In this document: positions 56,254 through 64,000 of the stretch, in pieces
How the letters are laid out: every line of letters begins with the position of its first letter
Position numbering within the stretch: the stretch's first letter is position 1
Source of the DNA: Gammaproteobacteria bacterium UBA4421
GTDB lineage: Bacteria; Pseudomonadota; Gammaproteobacteria; Pseudomonadales; Azotimanducaceae
Length of the DNA stretch: 64,000 nt
Assembly (NCBI GenBank): GCA_002389675.1
Contig: DGQF01000006.1
Coordinates: 9,532 to 73,531 of the forward strand
Direction: 5' to 3'
Translations under genes and position numbers: made by a program
The notes under the pieces: model-generated
Database searches by the model: none
The model's input: the letters and a program-made list of their open reading frames with translations, nothing else
What the model was told of the DNA's origin: nothing

Positions 56254-56712
56254 TTGGTTGAAGGCAGCGCGTACAACTATTGCCTGAATTTGCTTAGCAG
56301 GCGCGAATACAGCGAAGCGCAGATGCTGACGAAGCTGCAGCAGAAGTTCAGGCAGTTGTCTGTTAGCGATCTGCGCGCTGTAGTGGAAAAACTCCGTGAT
56401 GCGGATCTTTTGAGTGATCTGCGCTTTGCGGAGGTGTTAATTCGGTCGAGGATCAATCGAGGGTATGGGCCTTTTTACATCCGTCAGGAGTTAGCGGCAA
56501 AAGGTATTGCTTCAGAAACGGGGCATCGGTTGCTAGAAGCGGCGGCGGTTGATTGGCAGACGCTTGCGACTGATATAGTGGCACGCCGCCATACCGACGC
56601 TCATTCGGACCCTCAAGTTTGGAGGAAAGCGGCGCGATTTTTACAACGCCGAGGCTTCAGCGGTGAGATCGTGAGTAAAGCTTTGGGGCCAGCACCGCGA
56701 GAATTTGCTTAA
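56254..56712 (+). CDS. recX: Regulatory protein RecX
   Basis: RecX inhibits RecA filament growth. It is built of three-helix repeats, with NYCLNLLSRREYSEAQMLTKL at the start and RINRGYGPFYIRQELAAKGI in the middle. The start is TTG at 56254 with AGGA six bases upstream; the first in-frame ATG would remove the first helix repeat. 152 residues, 44 bp after recA, probably co-transcribed and SOS-controlled. Confidence 0.9.
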   Translation: MVEGSAYNYCLNLLSRREYSEAQMLTKLQQKFRQLSVSDLRAVVEKLRDADLLSDLRFAEVLIRSRINRGYGPFYIRQELAAKGIASETGHRLLEAAAVDWQTLATDIVARRHTDAHSDPQVWRKAARFLQRRGFSGEIVSKALGPAPREFA

Positions 56713-56789
56713 AACTCGACTATAAAATCACACAGCGGGCGTTGGTTAACCTATACTTACGCGCCATTTTATTTAGCCATGTCTAAGAT

Positions 56790-59405
56790 ATGATGAATAC
56801 CGCTGAAGTCCGCCAAGCTTACCTGTCATTTTTTGCCCAGCGTGGACATAAAATTGTGCCATCTAGTACCTTGGTGCCTGGGGACGATCCGACCCTGCTC
56901 TTTACTAATGCCGGCATGAATCAGTTCAAAGACCCTTTGCTTGGTCGATCAGACCCCGGCTATTACCGAGCGACCTCGGTGCAAAGGTGTGTCCGCGCGG
57001 GGGGTAAGCATAATGATCTGGAAAACGTAGGGTATACAGCGCGCCATCACACGTTCTTTGAGATGTTAGGCAATTTTAGCTTTGGGGATTATTTTAAAGA
57101 AGAGACCATCACTTGGGCGTGGGAATTTGCGGTTGGTGAATTAAACTTACCGGTTGATCAGATCTGGATCACAGTGCACCCATCGGATGAAGAATCGCGG
57201 GCCATTTGGCGTGATAAAATTGGTGTGCCGCAAGAGAGAATCATTAGTTTAGAAGAAAATTTCTGGACTATGGGGGATACCGGGCCGTGTGGCCCGTGTA
57301 CTGAGATGTTTTTTGATCACGGCGAAGATGTAGAGGGCGGGCCGCCGGGTTCGCCAAACGAAGATGGTGATCGTTATATTGAGTTTTGGAATTTAGTCTT
57401 TCCACAGTTTGATCGGTCCGCCGATGGTGAGATGACACCTTTACCCAAGCCCGGAGTTGATACGGGCATGGGCTTAGAACGGATTACGGCGATCCTACAA
57501 GGTGTACACAGCAATTATGAGATCGATTTGTTTCGCAGCTTACTTTTGGCTGCGGGCAGGTTTGCCGGCATAGATGATCCGCAGAAAGCGATTAATCATC
57601 CTTCCTTGCGGGTAATCAGTGATCACATTCGTTCGAGTGCGTTTTTGATTGCCGATGGTGTGATTCCGGGGAATGAGGACCGCGCGTATGTTCTGCGGCG
57701 CATTATCCGGCGCGGTCTGCGGCATGGTTATATGTTGAATATCACTGAACCATTTTTTCACCGTTTGGTAGATGTGCTGGTGTCGGAAATGGGTGAAGCG
57801 TATCCGGTCCTGATTGAGCGCAAAGCGCATATTATTGAAGTTCTTCGGGCTGAGGAAGAGCGTTTTAGTGAAACGCTCGCGCAGGGTATGACGCTGCTGG
57901 ATAGCGCTATTGCAGACTTGGAAGAAGACATACTGCCTGGTGAGGTGATTTTTAAGCTGTATGACACCTATGGATTCCCTGCGGACCTGACCGCCGATGT
58001 TGCGCGTGAGCGGAATCTAGCGGTTGATATGAACGGGTTTGAGGCGGCCATGGAAGCGCAAAGGGCGCGCGGGCGTGCGGCCGGTAGTTTTAGTTCAAGT
58101 CTTGGGCAACGGGTTGCGATCCCAAGTTCGGTAACGTTCACCGGTTATGAAAGCGATGATGGGACGGCAGAAGTTGAGGCCTTGTTTACTTTGGAAGGGT
58201 CTCACTGCGCGCGCTTAGGGCCGGGAGACTCGGGCGTTGTGATTCTTAAGTCAACACCCTTTTATGCCGAATCTGGTGGTCAAAGCGGAGATAGGGGTGT
58301 CCTAACTGGAGAAGGTTCGACCTTTAAGGTGAATGACACTTTAGTGACCGGCAATCAGCATATGCACGTGGGCGAGATGACAGCTGGCGCTGTCGAAGTG
58401 GGTGATCTGGTTGACACTGCAATTGACACCCAACGCCGTGAAAAAATTCGCCAAAATCACTCAGCGACGCATTTGCTGCATGCGGCGCTACGCAATGTTT
58501 TGGGGAAGCATGTGCAGCAGAAAGGGTCGCTGGTCAACGAAGAAAAGCTGCGTTTTGATTTTTCTCACTCGCAGGCTGTTGATCGTACCCAAATGCAAGT
58601 AATTGAAGATCAGGTCAATCAAGAGATACGCCGCAACACTGAGGCAAAAACAGATTTGTTGCCTTATGAAGAGGCTGTTCAACGCGGTGCTATGGCGTTA
58701 TTCGGTGAGAAATATGCGGAACAAGTGCGTGTATTAACTATGGGAGAGGGTTACTCGGTTGAGCTGTGTGGTGGAACTCATGTCAGTCGTACAGGTGATA
58801 TCGGTTTGTTCAGGATAACCTCCGAAGCGGGAATCGCGTCAGGGGTGCGTCGCATCGAAGCGGTCACTGGAGCCGAGGCTTTAGCGCAAGCACGAGCGTC
58901 AGATTGGTTGCTCGATGAACTCGCTTCGACGTTAAGGGGGCAGCGTGCAGATGTACTCGAACGCGTTCTAGCGCTCGCCGAGGAAAACAAGCAACTTCAA
59001 AAACAATTGAGTGCCGCGAGCCAAAAGTTAGCGGCCAGCGCGGGTTCGGATCTGGCAAATCAGGTTGAACTTGTGGGTGGTGTTGAATTCTTAGCGGGCC
59101 GGCTGATGGGTGACGGCAAAGCGATGATGCAGACATTGGATACTCTTCGCTCGCAAATCTCCGATGGCATTATCGTGTTGGCTTGTGTCGACAGTGACAA
59201 AGTATCGCTTGTTGTCGGTGTTGGCAAAGGGCTTACAGATCGTGTAAAAGCCCCCGACATTTTGGCTGTTATGGGGCCGCTGGTTGGGGCAAAAGGGGGA
59301 GGGCGCCCGGATATGGCCCGAGCGGGCGGCGGAAAAATTCCCTCTGGGATAGATCAGGCCCTCGTTGCAGCGCGAAACCTTGTCAGTCAAATATTCGGGG
59401 CATAA
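56790..59405 (+). CDS. alaS: Alanyl-tRNA synthetase
   Basis: AlaRS charges tRNA-Ala and has an editing domain for mischarged Ser and Gly. The class II catalytic core begins RQAYLSFFAQRGHKIVPSSTLVP, with CVRAGGKHNDLENVG and GMGLERITAI. The editing domain has HSATHLLHAALR and CGGTHVSRTGDIG. A coiled coil and DHHA1 domain end with GGGRPDMARAGG. The 871 residues match the family. ATG at 56790 or 56793 may be used. A -10-like TATACT at 56752-56757 may serve its promoter. Confidence 0.98.
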   Translation: MMNTAEVRQAYLSFFAQRGHKIVPSSTLVPGDDPTLLFTNAGMNQFKDPLLGRSDPGYYRATSVQRCVRAGGKHNDLENVGYTARHHTFFEMLGNFSFGDYFKEETITWAWEFAVGELNLPVDQIWITVHPSDEESRAIWRDKIGVPQERIISLEENFWTMGDTGPCGPCTEMFFDHGEDVEGGPPGSPNEDGDRYIEFWNLVFPQFDRSADGEMTPLPKPGVDTGMGLERITAILQGVHSNYEIDLFRSLLLAAGRFAGIDDPQKAINHPSLRVISDHIRSSAFLIADGVIPGNEDRAYVLRRIIRRGLRHGYMLNITEPFFHRLVDVLVSEMGEAYPVLIERKAHIIEVLRAEEERFSETLAQGMTLLDSAIADLEEDILPGEVIFKLYDTYGFPADLTADVARERNLAVDMNGFEAAMEAQRARGRAAGSFSSSLGQRVAIPSSVTFTGYESDDGTAEVEALFTLEGSHCARLGPGDSGVVILKSTPFYAESGGQSGDRGVLTGEGSTFKVNDTLVTGNQHMHVGEMTAGAVEVGDLVDTAIDTQRREKIRQNHSATHLLHAALRNVLGKHVQQKGSLVNEEKLRFDFSHSQAVDRTQMQVIEDQVNQEIRRNTEAKTDLLPYEEAVQRGAMALFGEKYAEQVRVLTMGEGYSVELCGGTHVSRTGDIGLFRITSEAGIASGVRRIEAVTGAEALAQARASDWLLDELASTLRGQRADVLERVLALAEENKQLQKQLSAASQKLAASAGSDLANQVELVGGVEFLAGRLMGDGKAMMQTLDTLRSQISDGIIVLACVDSDKVSLVVGVGKGLTDRVKAPDILAVMGPLVGAKGGGRPDMARAGGGKIPSGIDQALVAARNLVSQIFGA

Positions 59406-59409
59406 AGAC

Positions 59410-60639
59410 GTGTCGCTGATTGTTCAGAAATATGGTGGTACCAGCCTGGGGGATTTAGATCGAATCTCCAGAGTTGCCGATCGAATCAAACGATCTTTGG
59501 ACGGCGGGCACCAGGTGGTTGTTGTGGTCTCTGCTATGTCAGGCGAAACGAACCGATTGACGGACATGGGGCGAGAAGTCGCGGGTGCTGAGATCGATCG
59601 CCGGGAAATGGACGTGCTGACAGCCTCGGGTGAACAAGTCACTATTGCGTTGCTTAGTATGGCACTCCAGCGCATTGGCGTGCGAGGGCATTCGATGTTG
59701 GCTGATCAGGTGGCGTTGATCACTGACTCCTCATTTGGTAAAGCACGAATCCAATCTATCGAGACTAAGAACCTGACAAAGTTGCTCGACCAAGGGTACG
59801 TGCCGGTCGTCGCAGGTTTCCAAGGTGTAGATGCTCAAGGCAACCTGACGACACTTGGTCGCGGTGGCTCAGACACCTCCGCTGTTGCCCTCGCAGCCGC
59901 GCTACAAGCCAGTGAATGTGAAATTTGCACAGATGTCGAAGGTGTTTATACGGCTGACCCTAGATTGGTAGAGACGGCTCGGCGCCTGAATACGGTCACT
60001 TTTGAAGAGATGTTGGAGTTGGCCAGCTTAGGGTCTAAGGTTTTGCACCCCCGATCTGTTGAATTTGCTGGTCGATACCGCATTCCTTTGCGGGTGGTGT
60101 CAACCTTTAAAACCGGTCCTGGAACACTGATTACTACTGAGAGAGAAAATATGGAACAAGTGTTGGTTTCAGGCATAGCCCATGCCAGAGACGAAGCTAA
60201 AATAACGGTTGCCGGCGTTCCAGATATTCCAGGAATTGCGTCAAAAATTCTGGGTCCGGTGGGGCACGCCAATATCGAAGTGGATATGATCGTGCAGAAT
60301 ACGGGCGTTGATGGCTTGACTGATTTTACCTTCACCGTTAAGCGCCAAGATTATGACCGTGTGTGCAGGCTCCTTCGCGATGTGGCTCAAGAGATCGAGG
60401 CTAGAGAAATTATTGGAGACAATAAAATCGCGAAGGTGTCCATTGTCGGTGTCGGCATGCGTTCTCATGCCGGGGTTGCCACGCGTACATTCGACTGTTT
60501 GGCATCTGAGAACATTAATATCCTTATGATTTCTACGTCAGAGATTAAGATATCTGTAGTTGTTGCTGAGAAGTATATGGAGCTGGCGGTGAGAGCTTTG
60601 CACTCTGAATTTGAGTTGGATGCGAGCGTTGATAAATAG
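59410..60639 (+). CDS. lysC: Aspartate kinase LysC
   Basis: LysC phosphorylates aspartate, the first step to lysine, threonine, methionine and diaminopimelate. The kinase domain begins LIVQKYGGTSLGDLDRI and carries VVVVVSAMSGETNRL and GFQGVDAQGNLTTLGRGGSD. Two ACT domains follow residue 260, which bind lysine/threonine in this class (about 409 residues, as in Pseudomonas). GTG at 59410 is the start; the open frame to 59365 lies within alaS. It should be followed by csrA, which is missing. With only 4 bp between alaS and lysC there is no room for a lysine riboswitch. Confidence 0.96.
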   Translation: MSLIVQKYGGTSLGDLDRISRVADRIKRSLDGGHQVVVVVSAMSGETNRLTDMGREVAGAEIDRREMDVLTASGEQVTIALLSMALQRIGVRGHSMLADQVALITDSSFGKARIQSIETKNLTKLLDQGYVPVVAGFQGVDAQGNLTTLGRGGSDTSAVALAAALQASECEICTDVEGVYTADPRLVETARRLNTVTFEEMLELASLGSKVLHPRSVEFAGRYRIPLRVVSTFKTGPGTLITTERENMEQVLVSGIAHARDEAKITVAGVPDIPGIASKILGPVGHANIEVDMIVQNTGVDGLTDFTFTVKRQDYDRVCRLLRDVAQEIEAREIIGDNKIAKVSIVGVGMRSHAGVATRTFDCLASENINILMISTSEIKISVVVAEKYMELAVRALHSEFELDASVDK

Positions 60640-60732
60640 GGTTTGTCCTTTTGTCTCGAACGACTGCAGCCGGGATATAAAATTTTCTAGCGACTTGCCT
60701 CAGTTTGGTGTGATTCCCACTTAATCCTCGGT

Positions 60733-60738
60733 TATAAT
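60733..60738 (+). promoter_or_regulatory. -10 element of the tRNA-Ser gene
   Basis: A perfect TATAAT is followed by a GC-rich discriminator (cccgcgcg) 10 bases before the mature tRNA. The -35 region is poor (around 60710, gtgatt). Confidence 0.55.
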
Positions 60739-60748
60739 CCCGCGCGTC

Positions 60749-61245
<497 letters not shown>

Positions 61246-61295
61246 AAGGATAGGAAATATTAACGCTCTTTTGACGGCGAGATGAGAGTATCAAT
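61246..61295 (+). repeat. 50-bp direct repeat, copy A
   Basis: This 50-base segment begins aaggataggaaatattaacg and ends gatgagagtatcaat. It matches 62421-62470 in the same orientation with only two mismatches (48 of 50). Its right end joins directly to the 5'-truncated DUF924 fragment and supplies that frame with ATG codons at 61282 and 61294. A hairpin lies just to its left. Confidence 0.9.
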
Positions 61296-61659
61296 GTTGC
61301 ACGAATTTCGTTGGAAATTATGCATCGCCCTGCAGGCCGCCACAGATGGCGTGACCTCCGGCATCGAACGCTCGCTGTGCTGGGATGAGCGAAGCTTTTT
61401 TTACATGCCATTCCAACACTACGAGCGAATCATCGACCAGCACCTGGCAGTAGGCCTGTTTACTTCCTTGCGCGACGAGGCCCCCAGACATCTGCGCAGC
61501 GCCATGGGCAACAAGCTGCGATCTGCGCAGCAACATCGCGATATAATTCTGCGCTTCGGGCGCTTTCCCCACCGCAACCATGCGCTGGGGCGCGCCAGCA
61601 GCAACGCCGAACAGCAGTTTCTCAAGCACAACAACGGCTTTGGCCAAAACGAGGAATAA
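61282..61659 (+). pseudogene. DUF924 family protein, 5'-truncated remnant
   Basis: From about residue 13 the frame matches the C-terminal half of the DUF924 family: ERSFFYMPFQHYERIIDQH, then the strongly conserved QQHRDIILRFGRFPHRNHAL and GRASSNAEQQFLKHNNGFGQ. Complete DUF924 proteins are about 180-200 residues; only about 110 family residues remain, and the first dozen codons come from repeat copy A. The function of the family is not known to me. Its stop overlaps the start of the following gene (TAATG), as in an operon. Confidence 0.75.
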
Positions 61660-62057
61660 TGGGTACAGCAGCAGATATAGTCAGACAAGCCTGCCAGGTA
61701 ATCTGGACAGATGGGGACGTATCACGGGTAGCGGAATTCTACGCAGACGACTTCGTCGCAGACTACCCAATGACCGACTGGGGCCACGGGTTGGCCGGCG
61801 TAGCCGCTCTGGCACGCCAGGTGCGCGAAGACCTGCCTGGCTATGGCGAGCGTATAGAAGAGCTCATCGAGGCCGGTGATGAAGTCGTCGTGCGTTTGAC
61901 CATAACCGGCACTAATCCGAGAACCAGCCAACCGGTCAGTTTCAGAGACGTCACTATGCTCACCGTGAAAAACGGCAGAATCACCCGACAACGCGGGCTC
62001 AGTGACTATCTGTCCCTGTATGTGCAGCTGGGCGTTGTAGAGTTACCCGCGTCGTGA
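61659..62057 (+). CDS. SnoaL-like / NTF2-fold family protein
   Basis: A 132-residue protein of the SnoaL-like polyketide-cyclase/ester-cyclase group: one alpha+beta NTF2 barrel with an N-terminal helix (ADIVRQACQVIWTDGDVSRV), AEFYADDFVADYPMTDWGHG, VVVRLTITGTNPRTSQPVSF and a last strand FRDVTMLTVKNGRITRQRG. Family members bind or cyclise small hydrophobic ligands; the substrate is unknown here. It appears intact, with translational coupling to the DUF924 remnant upstream and to the serine hydrolase remnant downstream (GTGA overlap). Confidence 0.8.
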   Translation: MGTAADIVRQACQVIWTDGDVSRVAEFYADDFVADYPMTDWGHGLAGVAALARQVREDLPGYGERIEELIEAGDEVVVRLTITGTNPRTSQPVSFRDVTMLTVKNGRITRQRGLSDYLSLYVQLGVVELPAS

Positions 62058-62428
62058 GTACGCAACGTCCACGCCTGTTCAGCGGCGAACCTCAGCACGA
62101 AAATTTCGCCCGCATGGATGCCTTTTATCCCGTAAGAGAGCTTTCGCCCTAATCCAGTCCCTATCGATTCCCTACGGGTAAAGCCCTGGAACTCCCGGAA
62201 TACTGCCAATTTGACGGCAAACAGCTGAACGCCAGGGATTTTATTGCCGCCACAGATACCGGCGCATTGCTGGTGCTGGTGAATGGCAAGGTCTGCTTCG
62301 AGGAGTATTACCTGACCGGTGCCGCCGACGTGCCGTGGGCCTCGTGGTCGGTAGCCAAGAGCTTCGTCTCGGCGCTGCTCGGTATCGCTGTTGAAGATGG
62401 TCTCATAGCGTCGATAGACGAAGGATAG
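62054..62428 (+). pseudogene. Beta-lactamase-family serine hydrolase, nonsense-interrupted and 3'-truncated
   Basis: From GTG at 62054 the frame encodes an N-terminus of the class C beta-lactamase/esterase family (HENFARMDAFYPVRE, then after the stop YRFPTGKALELPEY). A TAA at 62150-62152 lies in frame, and homology continues beyond it without a shift, to the active-site SxxK motif SWSVAKSFVSALLGIAVEDG. The gene then ends abruptly at 62420, where repeat copy B begins. Complete members have about 400 residues. So there are two lesions: a nonsense codon and a 3' truncation. Confidence 0.75.
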
Positions 62429-62470
62429 GAAATATTAACGCGCTTTTGACGGCAAGATGAGAGTATCAAT
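62421..62470 (+). repeat. 50-bp direct repeat, copy B
   Basis: This is the second copy of the 50-base segment at 61246-61295, in the same orientation, two mismatches. It lies exactly at the point where the serine hydrolase gene is cut. No target-site duplication or transposase gene is seen beside it. Confidence 0.9.
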
Positions 62471-62899
62471 TGCGTTGCGTCGTTGGTGGTATACACTCTG
62501 CTGTTCTTGGAGGTGGTGTTACTGAGACGAAGCGTCAGCATGAAATCCCACTCTTGCCCAATCGCACATGCAGCCCCTGGGTCAGCTTTGGTCTCGTCGT
62601 TTGTCGTCACGGCTGTTGGCCTTCAGGATCGTAACAAGAAAAGAGAGCGTCAACAGATCGTTTCGCTCTATCCTGTCCGTACTTGATATTTTGGTTTGCG
62701 ATGTTGCTTCTAGTCAGTCTCGGAGGCCCAGTGAGTCAGGGACAGCCGCCGTGGTAGACGATAGGTTCGCTCAATTCTAAAGAAGGGATTGTGAATACCC
62801 CTACTAAAGGTCGCGGGAGAGGCTGTTGATCGAAAATGATCATGCATCTGCATTAGAGTCGCAGTCAAAAACGAATGAATCATTGCAGCAAGAGGGCGG
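62471..62899. other. Non-coding or decayed stretch between repeat copy B and the TerB-like gene
   Basis: Short frames of up to 70 codons occur on both strands, none with recognisable domains or good ribosome-binding sites. It may hold debris of other genes. The promoter of the following gene should lie at its right end, but I find no convincing hexamer pair. Confidence 0.5.
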
Positions 62900-62905
62900 A
62901 TGTTC

Positions 62906-63853
62906 ATGATTGAATGGAAAGATGTTGCCAGCTACCTTGCATTAGTGGGGCTGGTCATTTCGATAGTCACCGCTTACTTGAAACTGAACAAGCTTTGGTC
63001 GCGCCGACACAGTAGCGAGGTCACGCAAAGTATTTCAGTGAGTGCGTATGGTTTGGATCTGGTCGTATACTTTTGCTACGGCGTGAATTTTTATGTCTTA
63101 GGCGTCACGCATGGCACTGCCGACGCAGTACTCTGGTTTGTATACGCAAGCGTGATCTTGTTAATTGGTACGGGGCTTTGGGTGCGCGGTGGGCGTAAGC
63201 TCAGTTTTTGGTCTCGGGCTAAACAAGCGCTGCTCTTAGAGAAGGGCGAGGTCGGCAACCTTGTGAACTCGATTATTCATCCCAGTCACCTCGAGGAGAT
63301 CTTTGAAATATTGCGCGGATTTGCGGCAATAGACGGGCACATTTCACCTGACGAGCATCGATTGCTGGTAAGTTTTGCAGAGCGTTGGGGAATACCATAT
63401 GAACGGACGTCTTCCTCGAATTCTGGTGTCGTATCGATGCAGCGCATTGTTAAAGCCGTGGAACAATATCTGGATTTGGCACCCGGTGCAGAGCAGGTCG
63501 GTGAACTGATGGACTTGATTAATGCCGTGATCAGAGCAGACGACGTAGAGTCGGATGAAGAGCGGATGCTGCGTAATGAAATACGAGGTATGTTTGCTGC
63601 GTATAACGCAGACAACGACATTGATCATCGTTATCGCGTTATTCTTGCGCCGCAGAACGCAGATCAAGAGCGAGCGATTATCGACTTGTTAGATACACCT
63701 ACGCGTCTCGAAATAGCCGGTGGCTTTGGCTTTCTAGTCGATGCGTTTTATTCAAAAGAATATGCCACGATGGTGAGAGATCAGTACAGGAGACTCGGTT
63801 TCTTCACCGTAGATGTCGATAATCAGATAACCGGAACGACTGCGGTTGGCTAG
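62906..63853 (+). CDS. Membrane protein with C-terminal TerB-like domain
   Basis: A 315-residue protein of unknown function. The N-terminal 100 residues hold three hydrophobic segments (VASYLALVGLVISIVTAYL, ISVSAYGLDLVVYFCYGVNF, ADAVLWFVYASVILLIGTGL), a pattern like SemiSWEET/PQ-loop proteins but without the PQ. A cytoplasmic TerB-like helical domain follows (LEEIFEILRGFAAIDGHISP with the acidic metal-site style DGHISPDE, then DDVESDEERML). The last 75 residues (YRVILAPQNADQERAIID to YRRLGFFTVDV) weakly recall a SPOR-type fold. ATG at 62906 is preferred to 62900 because AGAGGG is better spaced. The gene looks intact although its neighbours are decayed. Confidence 0.7.
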   Translation: MIEWKDVASYLALVGLVISIVTAYLKLNKLWSRRHSSEVTQSISVSAYGLDLVVYFCYGVNFYVLGVTHGTADAVLWFVYASVILLIGTGLWVRGGRKLSFWSRAKQALLLEKGEVGNLVNSIIHPSHLEEIFEILRGFAAIDGHISPDEHRLLVSFAERWGIPYERTSSSNSGVVSMQRIVKAVEQYLDLAPGAEQVGELMDLINAVIRADDVESDEERMLRNEIRGMFAAYNADNDIDHRYRVILAPQNADQERAIIDLLDTPTRLEIAGGFGFLVDAFYSKEYATMVRDQYRRLGFFTVDVDNQITGTTAVG

Positions 63854-64000
63854 GGTGCGGATTCTTGTGTTGCTCTTCCGGAAAATAGATCGTTGGTGGT
63901 CGCCAGTACTGTTGCTTGGGAAAGGGTTCAGTTACCGTCAAGGTCGGGAGTGTAGCTGGCGCGCATCACCCGCATTTGGAAGTATTCACCTCGAGCTAAG
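63854..64000. other. Right-edge sequence
   Basis: A GTG-started frame (63855) is open to the window end on the + strand, but its 48 codons (WWSPVLLLGKGF, many Arg and Trp) resemble no family I recognise. It may be non-coding. Confidence 0.3.

Noticed and set aside
59405..59410. A lysine riboswitch before lysC
   Set aside because: Only 4 bp separate alaS and lysC, so no leader can fit.
61318..61647. A 109-codon minus-strand frame
   Set aside because: It is antisense to the DUF924 remnant, whose motifs are clear on the + strand.
61246..62470. Integron attC sites at the 50-bp repeats
   Set aside because: The paired RYYYAAC/GTTRRRY core sites and the imperfect palindrome of attC are not found, and the genes are truncated rather than complete cassettes.
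62483..62780. Two overlapping + strand frames of 67 and 70 codons
   Set aside because: There is no domain, no ribosome-binding site and no operon context; they are likely chance frames in decayed DNA.

Overview
The window is a 64-kb stretch of a gammaproteobacterial chromosome of moderate GC content. The evidence is gene order: a MucD/DegP-like protease next to lepA-lepB-rnc-era-recO, map/glnD/dap facing rpsB-tsf-pyrH-frr-uppS-cdsA-rseP-bamA-skp-lpxD-fabZ-lpxA-lpxB-rnhB-dnaE-tilS, and pyrG-kdsA-eno-ftsB-truD-pcm-nlpD-fdxA-mutS-recA-recX-alaS-lysC-tRNA-Ser. These blocks resemble Pseudomonas-type genomes, but many interior genes are missing from their usual slots. No genus can be named from the sequence alone.

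Layout. 1-9727 (+): protease tail, translation factor LepA, signal peptidase, a 58-codon ORF not in the usual family list, RNase III, Era, RecO, RlmD, RelA, Adk. 9719-12415: moeA (-) back to back with tsaB-rsmJ (+). 12403-25360 (-): plsB, type II secretion gspD/gspC/gspN, dapE, dapD, dapC, glnD, map. 25553-43764 (+): the translation/isoprenoid-carrier/outer-membrane biogenesis superoperon ending in dnaE and tilS. 43937-51470 (+): an 8-codon ORF coupled to pyrG, then kdsA, eno, ftsB, truD, pcm, a DUF368 gene and nlpD. 51494-54514 (-): fdxA and mutS. 55020-60838 (+): a LexA box, recA, recX, alaS, lysC and tRNA-Ser(GCU). 60839-64000: an accessory tail with gene fragments, a 50-bp direct repeat present twice, an intact SnoaL-like gene and a membrane-anchored TerB-like protein.

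How the genes work together: most belong to translation and RNA maturation (LepA, Era, RNase III, RlmD, RsmJ, TruD, TilS, TsaB, S2, EF-Ts, RRF, AlaRS), envelope assembly (LepB, UppS, CdsA, RseP, BamA, Skp, LpxD/A/B, FabZ, KdsA, PlsB, NlpD, FtsB), lysine/diaminopimelate synthesis (LysC, DapC/D/E) and DNA repair (MutS, RecA, RecX, RecO).

The most notable observations are: (1) dxr, ispD and ispF are all missing from their conserved slots although UppS is present, hinting at a different route to isoprenoids; (2) rpoS, surE, csrA, accA and other usual neighbours are also absent from their slots; (3) a tiny ORF with a strong ribosome-binding site overlaps the pyrG start; (4) 50-bp direct repeats bracket a three-gene block truncated at both ends downstream of tRNA-Ser; (5) a fused membrane/TerB-like protein lies at the right end. 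No CRISPR array or recognisable complete transposase gene was seen.
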